From Syntrophaceae bacterium (GTDB taxonomy: Bacteria > Desulfobacterota > SM23-61): a stretch of 46,357 nt of DNA. Within the stretch, counting starts at the first letter, position 1; the number at the start of each line of letters is the position of its first letter. The DNA is taken from the NCBI GenBank assembly GCA_013388675.1, contig JACAEW010000083.1, forward strand, positions 1 through 46,357, given 5' to 3'. Positions 26,246-34,174 of the stretch are shown here, one piece after another. The notes beneath the pieces are model-generated. The model did not search any database. It had not been told where the DNA came from and was given only the letters and a program-made list of their open reading frames with translations. The position numbers were made by a program, and so were the translations under genes.

Positions 26246-26379
26246 TTTTGAAACGTAATCTAATCTGGCAAGCTCCACGCATAGGCCTATCTGACGGAAT
26301 GGATTTTATCTAAAGGTGTATTCTGCGTGAAATGCTGGTCTTTTTTGGAGCTTCCACAAATGAGGATGGAAAAGGCTAG

Positions 26380-26592
26380 GTGAATATTTTGGAAAAGGTT
26401 TTTCGCGGTTCCATTACTACCCTTGTCATCCTAGATTTGAACCTCCTGAGGCCGAATAGTGTGACTGCCCAAGAGCTTTTCAAGAATCTTGCTCGCATTT
26501 ACCATCAGCATAACATGCGGGAGTGGCCCGACAGGAGAAGCACATTCCTGGCAGACTATCCGATCCGAAGTTCGTTTGCAGCGAATTGCTAA
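26380..26592 (+). CDS. Small open frame, doubtful gene
   Basis: A 70-codon frame from GTG, not recognised. It lies in the 462-base gap between mcrC and the AlbA_2 gene and ends just before a terminator hairpin, which would fit a short last gene of the mcrBC transcript. An AAAAGG lies near the start. The residues show no domain, signal peptide or membrane helix. It may be a chance frame or a decayed gene. Confidence 0.2.
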   Translation: MNILEKVFRGSITTLVILDLNLLRPNSVTAQELFKNLARIYHQHNMREWPDRRSTFLADYPIRSSFAANC

Positions 26593-26624
26593 CTTGAACT
26601 GTTCATCTCCATAATGTAAAAAAG

Positions 26625-26662
26625 GCCATTTTCAAAAAACCTGAAAATGGCATATTTTTTTT
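26625..26662 (+). terminator. Intrinsic terminator after mcrBC
   Basis: A perfect 10-bp stem, GCCATTTTCA (26625-26634) with TGAAAATGGC (26642-26651), a 7-base loop, then ATATTTTTTTT on the plus strand. It ends the mcrBC transcript, so the AlbA_2 gene downstream needs its own promoter or readthrough. Confidence 0.8.
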
Positions 26663-26707
26663 AAAAAGGAGTTTGATGCCAGGAATACCGGCATAAGAGG
26701 TAAAGCT

Positions 26708-28384
26708 TTGGACAAACTTCTGCAAATTCTCTTGACCGCTACAGGTGAAACCGAATGGGTAGAGTTCAAGTGCAACAACGATAACCCCCAAGAAATAGGC
26801 GAGTACCTTTCCGCGATTGGCAACTCCGCCGCGCTCCATCGAAAGGATAAGGGATATATGGTGTGGGGCGTGGATAATTCTAGCCGTCGGGTAGTCGGCA
26901 CGACGTTCAAACCACGGCGGACCAGGAAGGGCAACGAAGAACTGGAGGGCTGGTTGAGCCGTTTTCTGGAGCCAAGGCTCCATTTCCGAATCCACGAGTT
27001 CACCTACATGGAGAAACCCTTGGTAATCTTTGAAGTGCCCTCAGCGAGCTTCATGCCTGTGAGATTCAGCGGTCAGGAATTTATCCGAGTTGGCACCTCA
27101 AAGAGAAAATTGAAGGATTATCCTGAGAAAGAGAGCGCTTTATGGGCTATCCTCCGGAAGGAAGATTGGTCAGCCCAAGTTTGCGAAGGGGCCAATTATA
27201 ATGACCTTTCCCTGCAGGCCATCTCTTTTGCCCGGCAGGAGTTCAAAAAGAAGCATCCCTCTCTTGCAGCTGATGTCGATCAGTGAGACAATATCGCTTT
27301 TTTGAACAAAGCCAAGGTGTGCATCGGGGGAAAGATCACCCGAACGGCCATCGTCCTTCTCGGAAATACCGAGGCCGAGCATTATCTTTCCCCCGCCTGT
27401 GCGCGAATAACTTGGGTCCTTCGAGATGCTAAGGCTATGGAACAGGACTACCGACACTTTGGGCCCCCGCTTATTCTGGCGGTTAATGAAGTTTTCGCCA
27501 AGATCCGGAATTTAACGTACCGCTATATGCCGGATGGTAGCCTATTTCCCAATGAAGTCACAAAGTACGATCCCTGGGTAATGCGGGAGTCCTTGCATAA
27601 CTGCATCGCTCACCAGGACTATACGCAAGGCGGCCATATTAACGTGGTCGAGGAACAAGATTCTGTGCTTTTCACCAACCTTGGAGAGTTTCTCCCAGGA
27701 AGCGTAGAGGAGGTCATTCGGCGGGATGCGCCTCCGGAGTTGTACCGAAACCGATTTTTGGCTGATGCGATGGTCAATCTCAATATGATCGACACCATCG
27801 GCAGCGGCATCAAGCGTATGTTCGTCACACAGCGCCAACGGAACTTCCCGATGCCAGACTACGACCTTAGTGAGCCCCAGCGCGTGAAACTGTGCATCAT
27901 CGGCAGGGTTATCGATGAAAGATACACCCGCATGTTAATAGCTCTACCCGATTTAGACCTTTTCGAAGTTATTGCGTTAGATAAGGTGCAGAAGCGCAAG
28001 CACCTGACAGATCAAGAGTTCAAGTCCCTAAAGACAAGACGGCTTATTGAAGGGCGGCGTCCAAACCTGTTTGTTTCGGCGCAAGTCGCTGCCGCCACGG
28101 AAACAAAAGCTGATTACATCAGAAAGCGGGCCTTTGACAAAGCTCACTTCAAGCAGATGATAGTGGCTTATCTTGAGAAATTTGGCGAAGCGAAACGGAT
28201 GGACATAGACAAGCTCCTGCTCAGCAAGATTTCAGACGCCTTGGACTCAGGGCAAAAAAAGAATTTTATTATGAATCTTCTTCAGGAAATGCGGAGGGCG
28301 GAAACCCTTAAGCCAATTGGTGGCAAGCGAGGGAAGGGGGCAAAGTGGGTTTTGCATAAACCATTTTCTGAAGGTCAAACTTAG
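26708..28384 (+). pseudogene. AlbA_2/Schlafen-like ATP-binding regulator, interrupted by TGA
   Basis: One 559-codon frame (TTG start with AGAGGT upstream), broken only by a TGA at 27284-27286. The part before it (192 residues) carries an AlbA_2 domain (ETEWVEFKCNND; GYMVWGVDN; FIRVGTSKRKL). The part after continues without frameshift, from a KAKVCIGGKITRTAIVLLG segment through a MRESLHNCIAHQDY region to a winged-helix C-terminus. The full product resembles RecG-like/AlbA_2 transcriptional regulators, often found in defence islands. A TGG (Trp) to TGA change would explain the break. The second half could be made from TTG 27302, giving a split protein. Because it follows mcrBC, a defence role is plausible but unproven. 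Confidence 0.8.
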
Positions 28385-28532
28385 GCATTAATTATGCCTT
28401 CCAATCGCATGCCCAGGCTAAAAAAGTAAACAATATCAAGGGCTTAGAATTTCATAATGAGTGTTGGTTCACCCGGCTTTAATGTTATCCTTATGCAATA
28501 AAGCAAAAGTTGCGCCTGGCATTTGGTCGATA

Positions 28533-28564
28533 CAGAAATAGGTAGCTTTCAGAAATGGGTAACT
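28533..28564. repeat. Direct repeats, possible insertion-sequence end remnant
   Basis: CAGAAATAGGTAGCT (28533-28547) and CAGAAATGGGTAACT (28550-28564) match at 13 of 15 positions with a 17-base period. Multiple short direct repeats at an end are typical of IS21-type elements, but no transposase remains. It marks the downstream edge of the AT-rich island; the rest of the 215-base gap is featureless. Confidence 0.35.
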
Positions 28565-28599
28565 CATTTATCGGCTTTTGACTTTTTTCTCTATCCCCT

Positions 28600-29340
28600 T
28601 CAGTATTTAAAAATCTTTACGTTCAATCCTGGATCATTGATTCTCAGCAGCTGAAAAACCTTGTTGGCCTCTTCCGGCGATGAATGGCGCGAGTACACCA
28701 GGATGTACTGCCCCTTTCGGATTTCAAAGACCCCCAGGTCTTTGGGAAAATAAATCTCGGTGCGGAGCCTTCGGTCCTTCCATTTTCGGTAATCTTCCCA
28801 GGCGGCTTTCTCATCGCGGTATTCCCCGATTACGACGAAGTAGTTCAGAGCCTGGGCGAGAAGAAAGGGGCTGTCTTCCTCTCTCGCCTGCGCCCACGCG
28901 GTTCCCCTGGCGTTCCAGCCCTCCTTTAGCGATTGGGGCGGCGGGACCGGCCTGGGCATTTCCGGAAGGGCTTCGGGTTTGGGCGGACTCAGGATCGCGC
29001 CGGTCAGACTTACTTTTACTTCCGAGACCTGCCGCGCGGCGTTGTATTCGGTGCTGAGGTTGCTCACGGTGGCGATAAGAATGGTGGGGATCCCCAGGGC
29101 ATAGAAGAAAATATCCTGCGGCCCCTTCTCTTGAAACCGGTTCGCGAAAAGGATGGAAGTGATGGCCCCGATTAAAATGCCCGTCAGGACAATCGCCAGA
29201 TAGTTGGGCGAATCCAGGTGCAGGCCCGGATTCAAAAGGGCCGGCAGAAGTTGCATGAAAAGAAAGGGCGATATGGCGGCGATGAATCCGATGGCGAAGG
29301 TGATGACGGCATCCCTGACGAGATTCGGATTGGAGACCAT
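28600..29340 (-). CDS. Membrane protein with C-terminal SPOR-like domain
   Basis: 246 residues from ATG 29340, chosen because GGAGG precedes it closely. Three predicted membrane helices lie in the first 110 residues (AVITFAIGFIAAISPFLF; YLAIVLTGILIGAITSILF; FFYALGIPTILIATV), followed by a Pro-rich linker (PPKPEALPEMPRPVPPPQ) and a C-terminal region with alternating short strands ending VFQLLRINDPGLNVKIF, which resembles a SPOR-like repeat (FVVIGEY..., YILVYSRHSSPEEAN). SPOR domains bind denuded peptidoglycan, but this match is by shape only. No function is known. It is the last gene of the long minus-strand series. Confidence 0.6.
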   Translation of the reverse strand: MVSNPNLVRDAVITFAIGFIAAISPFLFMQLLPALLNPGLHLDSPNYLAIVLTGILIGAITSILFANRFQEKGPQDIFFYALGIPTILIATVSNLSTEYNAARQVSEVKVSLTGAILSPPKPEALPEMPRPVPPPQSLKEGWNARGTAWAQAREEDSPFLLAQALNYFVVIGEYRDEKAAWEDYRKWKDRRLRTEIYFPKDLGVFEIRKGQYILVYSRHSSPEEANKVFQLLRINDPGLNVKIFKY

Positions 29341-29384
29341 GATTTCCTCCTTTCTCGGGTAGTAGTAGGCCAAATTCCTCCCCT

Positions 29385-29475
29385 TTCCCGGCGGGAGGGG
29401 ATCGAGGGGAGGGGGATCACAATTCCCCTTGGTTCACCCTCACCCTTACCCTCCCCCGTCGTAGGCGGAGGGAAT
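29385..29475. repeat. C/G-run repeat between membrane protein and MBL hydrolase
   Basis: Several blocks of CCTCCCC and GGGAGGGG alternate and can fold into hairpins. It belongs to the same loose family as the other gap repeats. No promoter or gene was seen here. Confidence 0.45.
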
Positions 29476-29487
29476 CGATTCGAATTT

Positions 29488-30309
29488 TCAAATATCTTTG
29501 GCCAGGATTTCCTCCATTTCCAAAACCATTCCATCGGTGGCGGCAATTACCTCTTTTCCGCTCTCCTCGCTCAAGCGTTGAGCTAACTTCGAGGGATTGG
29601 CCTCGAGCATCCGGGTCCCGAAATGGGTTAGGATTACCTTTTGGGCCCTGGTCTCTTTGAGGATGATTTTCACGTCTTCCAAGGTGAGGTGATCGATTTG
29701 GCGATCCGGGAGCTCGGCAAGCAGGACGACATTCAGAAGGAGCACCTCGCCGGGATATTGGGAGATCAGGTCGGAGTGAAACTTGGCGTCGGTAATGCAG
29801 GAGACGGTGGCCCGCGGAAGGTGGAAGTTAAAGCCGTAGGTTTCCACCGGATGGCGATGCCTCCCGGCAGTGGAGAAATGAAGGTCTCCCAGGGAATAGG
29901 TTTCGTGCTTTCTTAGAATCTCAATCTTGCCCAGGTATGAGCGGATATACCGCAGAATTACAGGGTCTTCTTCCAGGGCCTCTTCCGGGGCAAAGAGAAC
30001 CCCCCTGCGCCGATAGCCCCCCTCGGTCATGGCTTCGATCATGGCATTGATGTCCCCCGAGTGATCCAGATGCTTGTGCGAAAGGAGGATCCCATCCAGG
30101 GTGGTGGGGTCGAGCGGGGGATTGGCCGTTAGGACGCGGACGAGCGCTCCAGGGCCGGGGTCCATGTACAGGTTGACCCCCTGGAAGGAAAGCCAAAGCC
30201 CCCCCGAAGACCGCAGCTGCCGGGCCACCACGAAACGGGCGCCGGCGGTCCCGATAAACTTTATCCAATTTTTATGACCCTTTTCTCCCTTCAAAGAATC
30301 GATCCCCAA
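29488..30309 (-). CDS. MBL-fold metallo-hydrolase
   Basis: 273 residues. The metal motif HKHLDH near 77-82 (SHKHLDHSGD), a second His in AGRHRHPV near 150, and an Asp/His pair later (TDAK; LTHFG) make a beta-lactamase-fold site that binds two metal ions. The protein lacks added domains and is of RNase Z/UlaG-like size; the substrate is unknown. The start is uncertain: TTG 30309 gives the longest product, and the conserved fold begins about 14 residues later (IKFIGTAGARF). Confidence 0.85.
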   Translation of the reverse strand: MGIDSLKGEKGHKNWIKFIGTAGARFVVARQLRSSGGLWLSFQGVNLYMDPGPGALVRVLTANPPLDPTTLDGILLSHKHLDHSGDINAMIEAMTEGGYRRRGVLFAPEEALEEDPVILRYIRSYLGKIEILRKHETYSLGDLHFSTAGRHRHPVETYGFNFHLPRATVSCITDAKFHSDLISQYPGEVLLLNVVLLAELPDRQIDHLTLEDVKIILKETRAQKVILTHFGTRMLEANPSKLAQRLSEESGKEVIAATDGMVLEMEEILAKDI

Positions 30310-30378
30310 TAATTTCCACGGCCTCTGCGAAAGGCCATCGGATTATGTTTTTTTGTGACTGTATAGCCGTTTAAAAAG

Positions 30379-30423
30379 GCTTCCCCCAAAATCCCTCCCG
30401 TCCTCTCTTTTTCAAAGGGAGGG
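30379..30423. repeat. REP-like repeat
   Basis: AAAGGCTTCCCCC, AAAATCCCTCCCGTCC and CTTTTTCAAAGGGAGGG occur in order. The middle block is identical to that of the repeat at 8000-8047, showing that these are copies of one dispersed element. Confidence 0.6.
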
Positions 30424-30485
30424 AAGCTTTTTGATTAATTCAGCCCCGTTTTTTCTTGTTTTATATTTTGCCTCTGAGAGAGCCC

Positions 30486-32558
30486 CTATTCCTTATGCAC
30501 CCGACAGGGAATGGCCCGCAGATTGGTGGAGCCGATGGCCGGCTCATAGGGCGGGTCGTTTTCTGTCAGCATATTAATGTTAGATTCCTTCCAGCCGCTG
30601 AGTTCCAGGTCCTTACGTTCCGGGAACCACCATCCATAGGCGGCAACTACTACCCGGGGATCGAGGTCGGAGTTGAAAGAAGCCTTCTGGCGGATCGTTC
30701 CGCGCTGGGTTTCAATGTGAACCCAGTCGCCATCCTTTACGCCCAAGCGCTCCGCCGTTTGCGGGTGCAGGAGAACCACGGGTTCGGGGGAAAGTTTTCT
30801 TAGCGAGGCAAGATTCCGGTAGGCGGAATGGAAATAACAGGGGTCTTTGGCCGAGGTGAGAATCAAAGGATAGTCCTCCATCCGATGGGGATCGGTTTCG
30901 GCCGCCGAGAATTCCTGGCGATACGCCGGAAGAGGATCGTATCCCCATTCCTTCAGACGAGAGCAGAAAATTTCCACCTTTTTCGATGGGGTGCCAAAAC
31001 CATTGGGCTCATAACCTTTGTATTTCCAGTTCCCTTTCAAGATTCCCGTCTGCCGAAACCGTTCGTAATTGAGACCCGCGGGTTTTAACACATCATCCAG
31101 GCACGAGCGAAGATCGGGCCAGAAGAATTTTTCCAGCCCGCATTTTTTCCCCAGTTCGTTCAGGATGAAAATATCCGGCCGGCATTCCCCCGGCGGGTCG
31201 ATTACCTTGGGCCGGGCCAGGAGGAAGCCGTGGGGCAACCCGTAGTGGCCCATATCGTCGAACTCGAAGTTCGTCGCCGTGGGGAGGACGATGTCCGCAA
31301 GCTGGGCCGTGGGAGTCAGGAAGATTTCGGCCACCGCCAGGAAATCGAGTTTTTTCAGGGCCAAGAAAGTCTCTGCGGCGTTGGCATAACTCAAGAGGGG
31401 GTTCCCCCCCTGGAGGTACATCATCCCGATGGGGTGGGGCTTGCCCGAAAGGATGGCTTTCACCACGGTCTGGCTGGGGGTGAACCCCATCATGGCGGCC
31501 AGACGGAACTCGGGGGCCAGAAGCTGGTCCCGCTTTTCGGGAAAGCTCTTGCTCTGAACGAAGTCTCCCGGGCGCATCGTCGGAGGAGAGGGGCGGTTCA
31601 CGTTTCCGCCCGGCGAATCCAGGTTGCCGGTGACGGCTTTCAGGATCATCAAGGCCCGGGCCGTTTGTACACTGTGGATGTTGTGCTCGATGGCGTTTCC
31701 CCACTGGATGCAGGCGGGTCTCGTGCGGGCGTAAAGACGGGCTGCTTCGGTGATCTTTTCCTCCGGGACCCAGGTGGTTTCGGCCAGCCCTTTCAGCGAA
31801 TAGCCCTTCAAATGTTCCTGCAGCTCCGGAAAGCCCACGGTCCACGAATCCACGAAAACCCGATCATACAGTCCATCCTCCAGGATCACCTTCAGCATCC
31901 CGAGCGTGAGGGCCAGGTCCGTGCCGGGCTTGGGCTGGACCCAAAGGTCTGCCCGGTTGGACAACTGAGTTCTTCGGGGGTCGATGACCAAGAGTTTGGC
32001 TCCCCGGTCCAGAACTCTTCGCAGCTGAGACCCGATGATTCCCTCCTCATTCGTCTGGAAGAGGTTGCTTCCCCAGACCAGGACCAGAGCCGGGGGATGA
32101 TCGTAGTCCGGCACGGGGAAGAATCCGCAGGTTATCATCGCGGCAGTCTCCCGGGGCATGTGGCAGATGGAACCGGGGGTGACCACCGTGGGTACCTTCA
32201 GCAGGTTGGCCAGGCGGATCATCATGTAGAGCTCCAGGCCTTTGGGAGTTCCCTGGGCAAAGGCAACGCTTCGCCGGTCGGCCCGGAGGAGCCTTTGGGC
32301 GATGGTCGTGAGGGCCTCCTCCCAGGAGATGCGCTCCCACTTTCCTTCTCCTTTTTCGCCGGCTCTTTTCAGGGGATGGCGCAGCCGGTCGGGATGGTTC
32401 AGCCTTTCCACCTGGGCGATCCCTTTTGCACAAATGATCCCCCGGTTGAGGGGAGAATCCGGGTCCCCTTCGACCTTGACAATCTTTCCGTCTTCCACCT
32501 GAACCCGAAGGCCGCATCCCCCGTGGTCCATCCGGGCACAATAAGTTTTAATGATCAT
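30486..32558 (-). CDS. Molybdopterin oxidoreductase (DMSO reductase superfamily) with variant Fe-S site
   Basis: 690 residues in the order N-terminal Fe-S region, molybdopterin core, C-terminal dinucleotide-binding domain (from about 570). The N-terminal motif has C7, C15 and C43, but the position of the second Cys is occupied by Met10/Asp11 (CARMDHGGC), so a normal four-Cys [4Fe-4S] site is not formed. A likely Mo or W ligand is C132 in SICHMPRE. The protein has no Tat signal, so it is cytoplasmic. An AAAGGA precedes the ATG. It is alone, without obvious electron-transfer or membrane subunits, next to a PurM-like gene, a 91-residue protein and an AOR. The substrate is unknown. Confidence 0.88.
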   Translation of the reverse strand: MIIKTYCARMDHGGCGLRVQVEDGKIVKVEGDPDSPLNRGIICAKGIAQVERLNHPDRLRHPLKRAGEKGEGKWERISWEEALTTIAQRLLRADRRSVAFAQGTPKGLELYMMIRLANLLKVPTVVTPGSICHMPRETAAMITCGFFPVPDYDHPPALVLVWGSNLFQTNEEGIIGSQLRRVLDRGAKLLVIDPRRTQLSNRADLWVQPKPGTDLALTLGMLKVILEDGLYDRVFVDSWTVGFPELQEHLKGYSLKGLAETTWVPEEKITEAARLYARTRPACIQWGNAIEHNIHSVQTARALMILKAVTGNLDSPGGNVNRPSPPTMRPGDFVQSKSFPEKRDQLLAPEFRLAAMMGFTPSQTVVKAILSGKPHPIGMMYLQGGNPLLSYANAAETFLALKKLDFLAVAEIFLTPTAQLADIVLPTATNFEFDDMGHYGLPHGFLLARPKVIDPPGECRPDIFILNELGKKCGLEKFFWPDLRSCLDDVLKPAGLNYERFRQTGILKGNWKYKGYEPNGFGTPSKKVEIFCSRLKEWGYDPLPAYRQEFSAAETDPHRMEDYPLILTSAKDPCYFHSAYRNLASLRKLSPEPVVLLHPQTAERLGVKDGDWVHIETQRGTIRQKASFNSDLDPRVVVAAYGWWFPERKDLELSGWKESNINMLTENDPPYEPAIGSTNLRAIPCRVHKE

Positions 32559-32574
32559 TTTTTTCCTTTAATCT

Positions 32575-32708
32575 TTCACCCCAGAGGCAAAGAGGACACA
32601 GAGAAAAGATCAAAGATTACTAACCCGATGAAAACTGAAAAACAAGATTCGGATTTTTGACGCCCAATTCTATTGTTTCCTCCGTGATCTCGGTGTCTCT
32701 GGGGTGAA
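32575..32708. repeat. Non-autonomous element-like inverted repeat (CACAGAG type)
   Basis: A 134-base unit with perfect 12-bp ends, TTCACCCCAGAG (32575-32586) and CTCTGGGGTGAA (32697-32708), with inner CAAAGAGGACACAGAG and TGATCTCGGTGTC stretches that are also roughly complementary. It fills the gap between the molybdopterin enzyme and the 91-residue protein. The look is MITE-like; no open frame lies inside. Confidence 0.65.
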
Positions 32709-32710
32709 TT

Positions 32711-32986
32711 TCATTTCTTTCCCCCAAAAATTCCCGGTTCGGCGAAATCCAGCACCTTCAAGGGTTTCCCGCCGGTGAAGAGCGATAGGACCTTGGCGAT
32801 TCGCAATGCCTGGCCCAGGAGCACCAAACGGCAGTGGTTGAATCTGCACCCCTTGATCTCGGTCTCCCCTTTTTCCAGGACGATCATACAGCCCTCGAAT
32901 TCGCAATTCTCGTAGGAGTGCCCGTCCAGTTCGACCCTCTCCTTGACGAACTTTTTATTCTTAAACCGAGTGGCGAACGAACTCAT
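32711..32986 (-). CDS. Small 91-residue protein of unknown function
   Basis: It begins at ATG 32986, which overlaps the stop of the PurM-like gene (ATGA), so the pair is translationally coupled; the upstream extension is only a shadow. The sequence has short cysteine- and beta-rich segments of pentapeptide-like character (YENCEFEGCMIV, IKGCRFNHCRLVL) followed by a basic tail. I do not recognise the family. Coupling to a PurM-like protein suggests a related job, perhaps in cofactor or metal handling for the neighbouring W/Mo enzymes. Confidence 0.65.
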   Translation of the reverse strand: MSSFATRFKNKKFVKERVELDGHSYENCEFEGCMIVLEKGETEIKGCRFNHCRLVLLGQALRIAKVLSLFTGGKPLKVLDFAEPGIFGGKK

Positions 32987-34017
32987 GCATTGCCTTCTTC
33001 GAACAACCGGGCCACCTCGTCCCGGGCAAAAGAGGGTAGATCGAAAATCCTTCCCGTTTCCGCCAATTTGACCCCTTTTTCCTTTTCCCAGACCTTGCCA
33101 ATCACCCAGGCGGAAACCCCTTCGGCGGCCAGCGCCTGAATGACTCTTGGCGAATCTTTCGCCTCGACGGCGATGAGCAGAGCCCCCGAGGCCAGCAGGC
33201 CTAAGGGAGCCAGCTTGAGCTTTGCGCAAAGAACTTTCGTCTCCGGCAAGACAGCGATTGGATTCATCTCCACCCGGATCCCCACCCCCGCGGCCTGGGC
33301 CATCTCCCGGAGCCCGGTGGCCAGTCCCCCTTCCGTGGGGTCATGCATGGCATGGATTTCAACCTTTTCCCCCGCGATTTTGGCCTCGCGGACTACGCTG
33401 ATTCCGGGGGATTTCAGGAGGTTTCGGCACCGGCGCAATTCTTCCCCGCTTAGAAGAGCTTCCACTCCTCTCCATTCCCGGGCGATCAGGGCCGTTCCCT
33501 CGATGGCGATCCCTTTGGTCAGGATGATCTCGTCCCCCAGGCGCATTCGATCGGCGGAAGCCAGTTTCCCCTTTTCCACTTCCCCCAGCATCTGTCCCAC
33601 CACGATGGGGCGGTCGATTCCATGAGAAATTTCCGTATGCCCCCCACAGAGCACAACCCCAAGTTCCTCGCAGGCCCCGGAAATCTGTGAAAAAATCTCC
33701 TCCACTTCCTCAGGGCCGGTTTTCCCTTCGGGCAAAAGCAGGGTGGCCAGAAACCAGCGCGGGATTCCGCCCATGGCGGCTACATCGTTGGCGTTGACAT
33801 GGACCGCATACCGGCCGATCTGGTCGGTGGCGAAGGTGATGGGATCGGTCTTGGCCACCAGGTACTTATCCCCGAAAGAGATCACCGTGGCATCTTTGCC
33901 GATTCCCGGGCTGACCACGATCCGGGAATCTTTTCGGGTATAACGGGAGAGAAGCCGGGAGAGGTCCTTTAGAGGGAGCTTTCCCGTGGGGTAGACGAAT
34001 TTTTTTGGGGGGGGCAT
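32983..34017 (-). CDS. AIR synthase (PurM/HypE/ThiL superfamily) related protein
   Basis: 344 residues from ATG 34017 (AAGGAG upstream). The PurM-fold N-domain has GIGKDATVI, then TDPITF and VNANDVAAMGG, the usual ATP-binding loops. The C-domain has MHDPTEGGLATGLREMA, as in HypE. The C-terminal Cys that carries the thiocarboxamide in HypE is missing (it ends in EGNA), so it is not a hydrogenase maturation factor. Members of this superfamily activate an oxygen or nitrogen group with ATP. Lying between an AOR and a molybdopterin enzyme, it might help cofactor assembly, but this is conjecture. Confidence 0.82.
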   Translation of the reverse strand: MPPPKKFVYPTGKLPLKDLSRLLSRYTRKDSRIVVSPGIGKDATVISFGDKYLVAKTDPITFATDQIGRYAVHVNANDVAAMGGIPRWFLATLLLPEGKTGPEEVEEIFSQISGACEELGVVLCGGHTEISHGIDRPIVVGQMLGEVEKGKLASADRMRLGDEIILTKGIAIEGTALIAREWRGVEALLSGEELRRCRNLLKSPGISVVREAKIAGEKVEIHAMHDPTEGGLATGLREMAQAAGVGIRVEMNPIAVLPETKVLCAKLKLAPLGLLASGALLIAVEAKDSPRVIQALAAEGVSAWVIGKVWEKEKGVKLAETGRIFDLPSFARDEVARLFEEGNA

Positions 34018-34088
34018 CGGCCTCTCCTTTGCGGGGAACATAATTCAATCGTAGCGGGGTAAGCGGAAATTGTAAATGAACTTATGGA

Positions 34089-34110
34089 GGGGCGATTCAT
34101 GAATCGCCCC
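34089..34110. repeat. Perfect 22-bp palindrome
   Basis: GGGGCGATTCA followed by its exact reverse complement. The same core occurs at 41114-41143. It lies in the 157-base gap above the PurM-like gene; the rest of the gap is featureless. Confidence 0.75.
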
Positions 34111-34174
34111 TACTCGAGGAGATAAAACTTGGAAAGGGGCAAAAGGGGATAGAACGCAGGCTGAATCCGTCCCT

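Noticed and set aside
29385-30423. C/G-run repeats considered as a CRISPR array
   Set aside because: The units are palindromic, irregularly spaced and different in length, with no regular spacers or cas genes.
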